Source of the DNA: an uncultured Veillonella sp.
GTDB lineage: Bacteria; Bacillota; Negativicutes; Veillonellales; Veillonellaceae
Assembly: GCF_934190855.1 (NCBI RefSeq)
Contig: NZ_CAKPTN010000072.1
Span: 1 to 8,120 of the forward strand
Direction of reading: 5' to 3'
DNA: 8,120 nucleotides
The notes beneath the pieces are model-generated. The model saw nothing but the letters and a program-made list of their open reading frames with translations, had not been told where the DNA came from and did no database searches. The translations under genes were made by a program, and so were the position numbers. This document shows, piece after piece, positions 1-8,120 of the stretch (the first letter of the stretch is position 1; the number at the start of each line of letters is the position of its first letter).

Positions 1-3967
<3,967 letters not shown>

Positions 3968-3996
3968 CGGAACACCCCAATTGCCCTTACATAATG

Positions 3997-4025
3997 GTTA
4001 TAAAAATAACTCAAATAGAACTTAA
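3997..4025 (-). promoter_or_regulatory. candidate sigma-A-type promoter for pcrA-ligA
   Basis: On the minus strand a TATAAC box (3997-4002, 5 of 6 to consensus) lies 17 bp downstream of a weak TTAAGT box (4020-4025, 3 of 6). Transcription would start near 3990, leaving a leader of about 23 bases before the pcrA ATG. The -10 box lies inside a small dyad, GTTAT-AAAA-ATAAC (3997-4010). The region is very AT-rich, so a chance match is possible. A TATATG box near 4070-4075 is a weaker alternative. Confidence 0.4.
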
Positions 4026-4050
4026 TGAGCTATAGCTTTATATTTTAAAA

Positions 4051-4064
4051 ATAACATTTGTTAT
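4051..4064. promoter_or_regulatory. inverted repeat ATAAC-ATTT-GTTAT ahead of pcrA, possible repressor site
   Basis: A perfect 5-bp dyad with a 4-bp spacer, whose arms extend to six bases (ATAACA/TGTTAT), lies in the leader about 85 bp upstream of pcrA. Its AAC-N4-GTT core is shared with the Firmicutes LexA (SOS) box, of general form GAAC-N4-GTTC, but the outer bases differ. The same pentamer recurs at 3997-4001 and 4006-4010 (inverted) and at 4075-4079. A perfect 10-bp palindrome, AGCTATAGCT, also sits at 4028-4037. A regulatory role is inferred only from symmetry and position. Confidence 0.3.
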
Positions 4065-4102
4065 GGCTACATATATAACTAAAGTCATTTAAACTCTACA
4101 CA

Positions 4103-4134
4103 TAGAGAAGAAGAACGTTGCAAGCAACGTTCTT
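4103..4134 (-). terminator. intrinsic terminator after ppaC
   Basis: AAGAACGTTG (4111-4120) pairs with CAACGTTCTT (4125-4134) around a four-base loop, giving a 10-bp stem. In the ppaC direction the hairpin begins 12 bases after the stop codon and its distal arm runs into a pyrimidine-rich tail (TTCTTCTTCTC, 4103-4113). The tail is interrupted by C residues, so termination may be incomplete. On the plus strand the tail is TTTTCCTTT, but no plus-strand gene ends here. Confidence 0.75.
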
Positions 4135-4146
4135 TTCCTTTGTATA

Positions 4147-5088
4147 CTATTTCATAGCACCAAGGATTGGTGGTACGATTTGTTTTTTACGAGACATAGT
4201 GTTAGGCAAGAATACACCATTGTCTTTAACTTCTTTTTCAAATGCTTTAGCTACAACAGCCTCTACATCACCGCTGAATAACAATGTAGTACTTTCATCA
4301 AGAATATTTGTAATCATGATATAAGATGCATCGTAGTTGTTAGCGCTGCGAAGAGACTCTAACGCTTGTACTAATTCACCTTGCTTAGCCAATACGTCAG
4401 TTGTATCCATTACAGAAATTTGACCGATAGAAATCGTTTTACCAGCTTCGGAGAATTCTTTCATGTCTGTACGAACAATATCATCGTTAGTCAAATCAGA
4501 AATATCTGCACCAGCCTTTAACATATCAAGGCCATAGGACTCGATATCTACACCAGCGATTTCAGCCAATTTGTGAGCCATTTCTTTATCTGTTTCAGTA
4601 CATGTTGGAGAACGGAATAATACAGTGTCAGAAATGATAGCAGATAACATCAAGCCTGCAATAGCTTTAGGAATTTCTTGATTGTTTTCCATGTACAATT
4701 TAGTAATGATTGTATTGGAGCAACCTACTGGTTCTAAGCGCATGAATACAGGACCATCAGTTTCAAAGTCACCAATGCGGTGATGATCCACAACACCACA
4801 CATATTCATTGATTTGTAACCATCGATAATTTGTTTAGATTCATTGTGGTCAGTTAAGTACAAATTGCCACCTTCTGGAGCAAACTCTTCCCAGTTCTTA
4901 ACGATTTGCGGATGTTCAAAACCAAAATGGTTCAAAATGTATGTTGTTTCTTTATTTGCTTCACCTGCACATACTGGAGTTGCTGGTGTGCCCATTTGTG
5001 TTAACAAATTAGCAAAGGAAATAGCAGAACAAATAGAATCTGTGTCAGGGCTTTTATGACCTGCTACATATGTTTTTACGTCACTCAT
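4147..5088 (-). CDS. ppaC: manganese-dependent inorganic pyrophosphatase (family II, DHH)
   Basis: This cytoplasmic enzyme hydrolyses pyrophosphate to two phosphates and so pulls DNA, RNA and aminoacyl-tRNA synthesis forward. The 313 residues match the classic two-domain family II form of about 310 residues, without the CBS/DRTGG regulatory insert of longer members. Metal ligands are visible: GHKSPDTDS gives His11, Asp15 and Asp17; TDHN gives Asp80; VVDHH gives Asp101, His102 and His103; SDTVLF gives Asp154. The C-terminal DHHA2 domain ends in SRKKQ (299-303), the phosphate-binding motif of this family, which confirms a complete C-terminus. AAGAGG (5095-5100) lies six bases before the ATG, fixing the start. 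The gene seems to be monocistronic, with an extended -10 promoter and a palindrome in its 5' leader upstream and a hairpin terminator downstream. Confidence 0.98.
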   Translation of the reverse strand: MSDVKTYVAGHKSPDTDSICSAISFANLLTQMGTPATPVCAGEANKETTYILNHFGFEHPQIVKNWEEFAPEGGNLYLTDHNESKQIIDGYKSMNMCGVVDHHRIGDFETDGPVFMRLEPVGCSNTIITKLYMENNQEIPKAIAGLMLSAIISDTVLFRSPTCTETDKEMAHKLAEIAGVDIESYGLDMLKAGADISDLTNDDIVRTDMKEFSEAGKTISIGQISVMDTTDVLAKQGELVQALESLRSANNYDASYIMITNILDESTTLLFSGDVEAVVAKAFEKEVKDNGVFLPNTMSRKKQIVPPILGAMK

Positions 5089-5123
5089 AATATACCTCTT
5101 TTATCTTTAGTTTCACATTTTAT

Positions 5124-5139
5124 ATTGACCTAGGTCAAT
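5124..5139. promoter_or_regulatory. perfect 16-bp palindrome in the ppaC leader, probable operator
   Basis: ATTGACCTAGGTCAAT is its own reverse complement over all 16 bases. Its centre is about 20 bp downstream of the predicted ppaC transcription start and about 43 bp before the ATG, a position from which a bound dimer could block transcription. I do not recognise it as the site of a particular regulator. As RNA it could only form a six-pair stem with a CUAG loop and has no U-tract after it, so a DNA operator is the better reading. Confidence 0.5.
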
Positions 5140-5157
5140 CCGATTTTTAACTATATT

Positions 5158-5166
5158 ATTATATCA
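5158..5166 (-). promoter_or_regulatory. extended -10 promoter for ppaC
   Basis: The minus strand reads TGATATAAT here: a consensus TATAAT (5158-5163) preceded by TG at the extended -10 position. At 17 bp spacing the -35 region would be GTGTTT (5181-5186), a poor match lying within the T-tract and stem base of the upstream terminator. The extended -10 element could compensate. Transcription would start near 5151, giving a leader of about 63 bases. Confidence 0.65.
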
Positions 5167-5176
5167 TAAAACATAC

Positions 5177-5214
5177 AAAAAAACACGCCACTACTTAGTA
5201 GTGACGTGTTTTTT
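5177..5214 (-). terminator. strong intrinsic terminator after the RND gene
   Basis: In the RND direction CACGTCACTAC pairs with GTAGTGGCGTG around a TAA loop, an 11-bp stem with one U-G wobble, followed by seven T residues (5183-5177) and preceded by six A residues. On the plus strand the wobble becomes a C-A mismatch, so the hairpin is better formed in the minus-strand RNA. It begins about 35 bases after the RND stop codon. Confidence 0.9.
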
Positions 5215-5220
5215 GTCTAT

Positions 5221-5241
5221 CTATATTAAGAGCTAATATAG
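5221..5241. repeat. AT-only inverted repeat between the RND stop codon and the terminator
   Basis: CTATATTA (5221-5228) and TAATATAG (5234-5241) form a perfect 8-bp inverted repeat around AGAGC. It starts seven bases after the RND stop codon. Its stem has a single G-C pair and would be weak in RNA. It may be an accessory 3' stem or chance in AT-rich DNA. Confidence 0.35.
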
Positions 5242-5248
5242 AAAATTA

Positions 5249-8120
5249 TTAATGATCTTTTTTACGGTTTGTTAACAAACCAGGACCAAGTGTTTCAATG
5301 ATGATGAACAACATTGGAATGATAAAGATACCAAACAATGTTGCAGTTGTCATCCCTGCTACTACTGTAATACCCATGGATGTACGAGCACCAGAACCAG
5401 CACCTGTAGATACTGCCAATGGTAATACACCGAGGATAAATGCGAAGGACGTCATCAAGATTGGACGCAAACGAATTTTTGCAGCTTCTATAGCAGCATC
5501 AACTACGTTCATACCGCGCTCGTCAACACGAATCTTCGCATATTCGATTATCAAAATCGCATTTTTCGCAGCCAAGCCTACTAATGTTAAAAGACCTATC
5601 TGCATGTAAATATCGTTAGCTAAGGCATATCTACCTGTAAAGTTCAACAAGAATGGTACTAATGCGGCACCAATCATACCAGATGGTACGGAGAACAATA
5701 CGGCAAATGGAACCTTCCAAGATTCATACAAGGCCGCCAAGATCAAGAATACGAAGACTAGACCTAAACCAAGAATCATCATAGTTTGAGAACCAGCTTT
5801 TAACTCTTCACGAGATTGACCAGCCCAATCATATGTATAACCTGTAGGTAATGTTTTAGCTGCCGCCTCTTTCAATGCATTAATAGCATCACCAGAGGAG
5901 TAACCACGTGCTTGAGAACCGCCGATTTGTACGGCCATAGCATTATCAAAACGAGTAATACTAGATGGCATACCAGTTTGTTCCTTCGTAATGTAATTAG
6001 ATACAGGAACCATAAGGCCCTTACTATTACGAACAGCTAACATATTAAGCTGATCTGCATTTTGACGATACGCATCTTCAGCTTGAACTACTACTTTATA
6101 GTTTTTGCCATATGTAGTAAAGTCATTGACTTGGATACTGCCATAGAAACCTTGTAATGTAGTAAAGATATCTGTTAAAGCAACACCATCTTGTGCCGCT
6201 TTTTCACGGTTAATATCAAATTGCAAGGACGGAGTAGAAGTATCAAAAGTAGTATAAATACTTTGAATAGCCGGACTCTTACGAGCTTCCGCTAAGAATT
6301 CATTAGCACGTTCAGCCATAACTTGTGGACTATCACCAGCTTTGTTAATAAGGTACATGCTAAAGCCACCAGTAGTACCAAGACCTGGAATAGATGGTGG
6401 ATTCATAGCGATAACTGTTGCTTCAGGAACACCTTGTGCAGCAAAGCCAAATGTTTGACCAACTAGAGCATTAATAGAGTCAGCTTGAGTGGTACGATAT
6501 TTCCAATCAGACATAGTGGCAAAGATAACACCAGCACTAGATTTTTGACCACCACCTAGAAGGTCAAAGCCTGCTACAGTAAACACAGATTGGAATAATT
6601 GTTCTTCCTCAGGTTTCTCAGGATCATTTTTACCTTCTAAGAAGGAAGCAATCTTCTCAAGTGTTGCCATAGTACGCTCAGATGTAGCACCTGGCGGTTC
6701 ATTAACAGCAATCATATAGTAACCGCTATCCTCTGCAGGAACAAAGGACGTTGGCAAGAAGTGGAATACTAAACCTGTACCACCTGCAAAGATAAGCAAT
6801 GCAATGACAGTCAAGCTTAGTCGATGACTTAGACGGGCTAATTGGATACCATACCAATTACTGAATCGCTCAAGAGCATCGTTAAACTTGTTCAATTGAC
6901 GATGTAACCAATCTTCATGCTCCTTAGGAGTATGAGGTTTTAACATAGTAGCACACAAGGCAGGTGTTAAAACGAGGGCTACAATGGCAGAAATAACAAC
7001 GGAAACAGCAATTGTTAATGCAAACTGTTTATAAAGAATACCTGTCATGCCCCCCATGAAGGCAACTGGAATAAATACAGCTGACAATACAAAGGCGATA
7101 CCAATAACAGGACCTTGTACATTCTCCATCGCTTTAATAGCAGCCTCTTTTGGAGGTAAGCCATTATACTTTAATTCATATTCAACCGCTTCTACTACAA
7201 CGATAGCGTCATCCACGACGAGGCCGATGGCCAATACCATTGCAAATAGGGTTAATGTATTAATGGAGAAATCTAAAATGACAAAGGCACCAAATGTACC
7301 GAGCAAAGATACTGGTACGGCAATCATTGGAATGATTGTGGAGCGCCAAGATTGTAAGAATACATAAACTACAACTAAAACGAGGAACAATGCTTCAATG
7401 AAGGTATGTTCAACCTCATTAATAGAGGCACTAACGAATTTTGTATTATCTACAACTACCTTATATTCTAAATCAGGCGGGAAAGATTTAGATTGTTCGT
7501 CTAAAACCTTCTTCACGTTAGCGATAGTCTCTAATGCATTCGCATCACTTTGAAGAGAAATAGCAAAACCAGCAACTTCTTTATGAGCAGATTTAGCAAT
7601 AAAGTTATAGTCTTTAGCACCAATTTGAATACGGGACACATCTTTTAAATGGAGAACCTTGCCATTGGAGTTCTTAATCGCAATGTTACCGAATTGTTCC
7701 GGTGTTACTAAACGACCGTCAATTTTAATAGGATACTGGAATGCTTGTTGACCATTTGTAGGATTTTGACCAACTGTACCAGCAGCAGCTTGAAGGTTTT
7801 GCCCTCTAATTGCAGCCGTTACTTCAGATAAAGTAACGCCTAGTTTTTGCATTTTAGCAGGATCTAACCATATGCGCATAGAATAGTCAGAACCGAACTC
7901 TTGCACGGAACCTACACCTTTGATGGATTTAATAGCATCCATCATGTAGTTTGTTCCATAGTTTTTCAAGAATGTAGAATCATATGTACCGTTTGGGGAG
8001 TTCAAAGAGAAAATCAAGGCCATGTCGCCAGATGATTTTGTTGTTGTAACCCCTACGGCTTGAACCTCCGCAGGTAATTGTGAAAGCGCTGCTTGTACAC
8101 GGTTTTGTGTATTAACCGCA
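5249..8120 (-). CDS. RND efflux permease, HAE1 family, AcrB-like (N-terminus off the right edge)
   Basis: This is a proton-driven inner-membrane pump that, with a periplasmic adaptor and an outer-membrane channel, expels drugs and other amphiphilic compounds. The frame is open from the stop at 5249 to the right edge, giving 956 residues. By alignment from memory with AcrB (1049 residues) about 100 N-terminal residues (TM1 and the start of the porter domain) are outside the window. The ATG at 8021-8023 is internal: the 32 residues before it match the family (QNRVQAALSQLPAEV, then KSSGD). Proton-relay residues are present: the Asp pair in TM4 (VVDDAIVVVE, codons 7208-7213) and Lys in TM10 (AAKNAILIIEYAK, codon 5564-5566). 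PTSFVPAEDSGYY marks the second repeat after TM7, and GSGARTSMG precedes TM12. The C-terminus ends in a short charged tail. An adaptor gene may lie upstream beyond the edge. The substrate cannot be read from sequence. Confidence 0.96.
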   Translation of the reverse strand, partial: AVNTQNRVQAALSQLPAEVQAVGVTTTKSSGDMALIFSLNSPNGTYDSTFLKNYGTNYMMDAIKSIKGVGSVQEFGSDYSMRIWLDPAKMQKLGVTLSEVTAAIRGQNLQAAAGTVGQNPTNGQQAFQYPIKIDGRLVTPEQFGNIAIKNSNGKVLHLKDVSRIQIGAKDYNFIAKSAHKEVAGFAISLQSDANALETIANVKKVLDEQSKSFPPDLEYKVVVDNTKFVSASINEVEHTFIEALFLVLVVVYVFLQSWRSTIIPMIAVPVSLLGTFGAFVILDFSINTLTLFAMVLAIGLVVDDAIVVVEAVEYELKYNGLPPKEAAIKAMENVQGPVIGIAFVLSAVFIPVAFMGGMTGILYKQFALTIAVSVVISAIVALVLTPALCATMLKPHTPKEHEDWLHRQLNKFNDALERFSNWYGIQLARLSHRLSLTVIALLIFAGGTGLVFHFLPTSFVPAEDSGYYMIAVNEPPGATSERTMATLEKIASFLEGKNDPEKPEEEQLFQSVFTVAGFDLLGGGQKSSAGVIFATMSDWKYRTTQADSINALVGQTFGFAAQGVPEATVIAMNPPSIPGLGTTGGFSMYLINKAGDSPQVMAERANEFLAEARKSPAIQSIYTTFDTSTPSLQFDINREKAAQDGVALTDIFTTLQGFYGSIQVNDFTTYGKNYKVVVQAEDAYRQNADQLNMLAVRNSKGLMVPVSNYITKEQTGMPSSITRFDNAMAVQIGGSQARGYSSGDAINALKEAAAKTLPTGYTYDWAGQSREELKAGSQTMMILGLGLVFVFLILAALYESWKVPFAVLFSVPSGMIGAALVPFLLNFTGRYALANDIYMQIGLLTLVGLAAKNAILIIEYAKIRVDERGMNVVDAAIEAAKIRLRPILMTSFAFILGVLPLAVSTGAGSGARTSMGITVVAGMTTATLFGIFIIPMLFIIIETLGPGLLTNRKKDH

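Noticed and set aside
4118..5059. Plus-strand frames inside ppaC
   Set aside because: They are antisense to a complete gene with all its metal ligands in place.
5089..5151. Riboswitch in the ppaC leader
   Set aside because: The leader is only about 63 bases, with a single short palindrome and no recognisable aptamer or terminator-antiterminator arrangement.
5125..5153. Plus-strand promoter starting with TTGACC
   Set aside because: No acceptable -10 box follows at usual spacing and no plus-strand gene lies downstream.
5298..7367. Plus-strand frames inside the RND gene
   Set aside because: They are antisense to a continuous, well-matched permease frame; their Ala/Ile/Thr-rich content mirrors the membrane helices on the other strand.
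8021..8023. ATG as the true start of the RND permease
   Set aside because: The frame stays open to the window edge and the upstream 32 residues match the AcrB family, so this is an internal methionine.

Overview
The window carries four protein genes, all on the minus strand, so transcription runs from right to left. From right to left they are an AcrB-type RND efflux permease (N-terminus cut by the right edge), a manganese-dependent inorganic pyrophosphatase (ppaC), the DNA helicase pcrA, and NAD-dependent DNA ligase ligA (C-terminus cut by the left edge). No RNA gene, mobile element, CRISPR array or integration site is visible.

The sequence is AT-rich. It pairs Firmicutes-style housekeeping genes (PcrA rather than a proteobacterial UvrD, a pcrA-ligA pair, family II pyrophosphatase) with a tripartite-type RND pump that normally spans an outer membrane. 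That mix points to a diderm Firmicute of the class Negativicutes. Veillonella is my best guess, from overall impression and not from any database match.

There appear to be three transcription units. The RND gene ends in a strong intrinsic terminator (5177-5214). The ppaC promoter, an extended -10 box, lies immediately after it. The short ppaC leader holds a perfect 16-bp palindrome that looks like an operator. ppaC ends in its own hairpin terminator (4111-4134). A leader of about 140 bp then precedes pcrA and contains a probable promoter and several ATAAC/GTTAT half-sites. pcrA and ligA are 26 bp apart with no terminator between them and are probably co-transcribed as a DNA repair and replication unit.

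All four reading frames are intact inside the window and keep their key catalytic residues. This is an ordinary core-genome region. I found no sign of a new multi-gene system. The points worth a second look are regulatory: the ppaC leader palindrome, the dyads ahead of pcrA, and the tight packing of terminator and promoter between the RND gene and ppaC.
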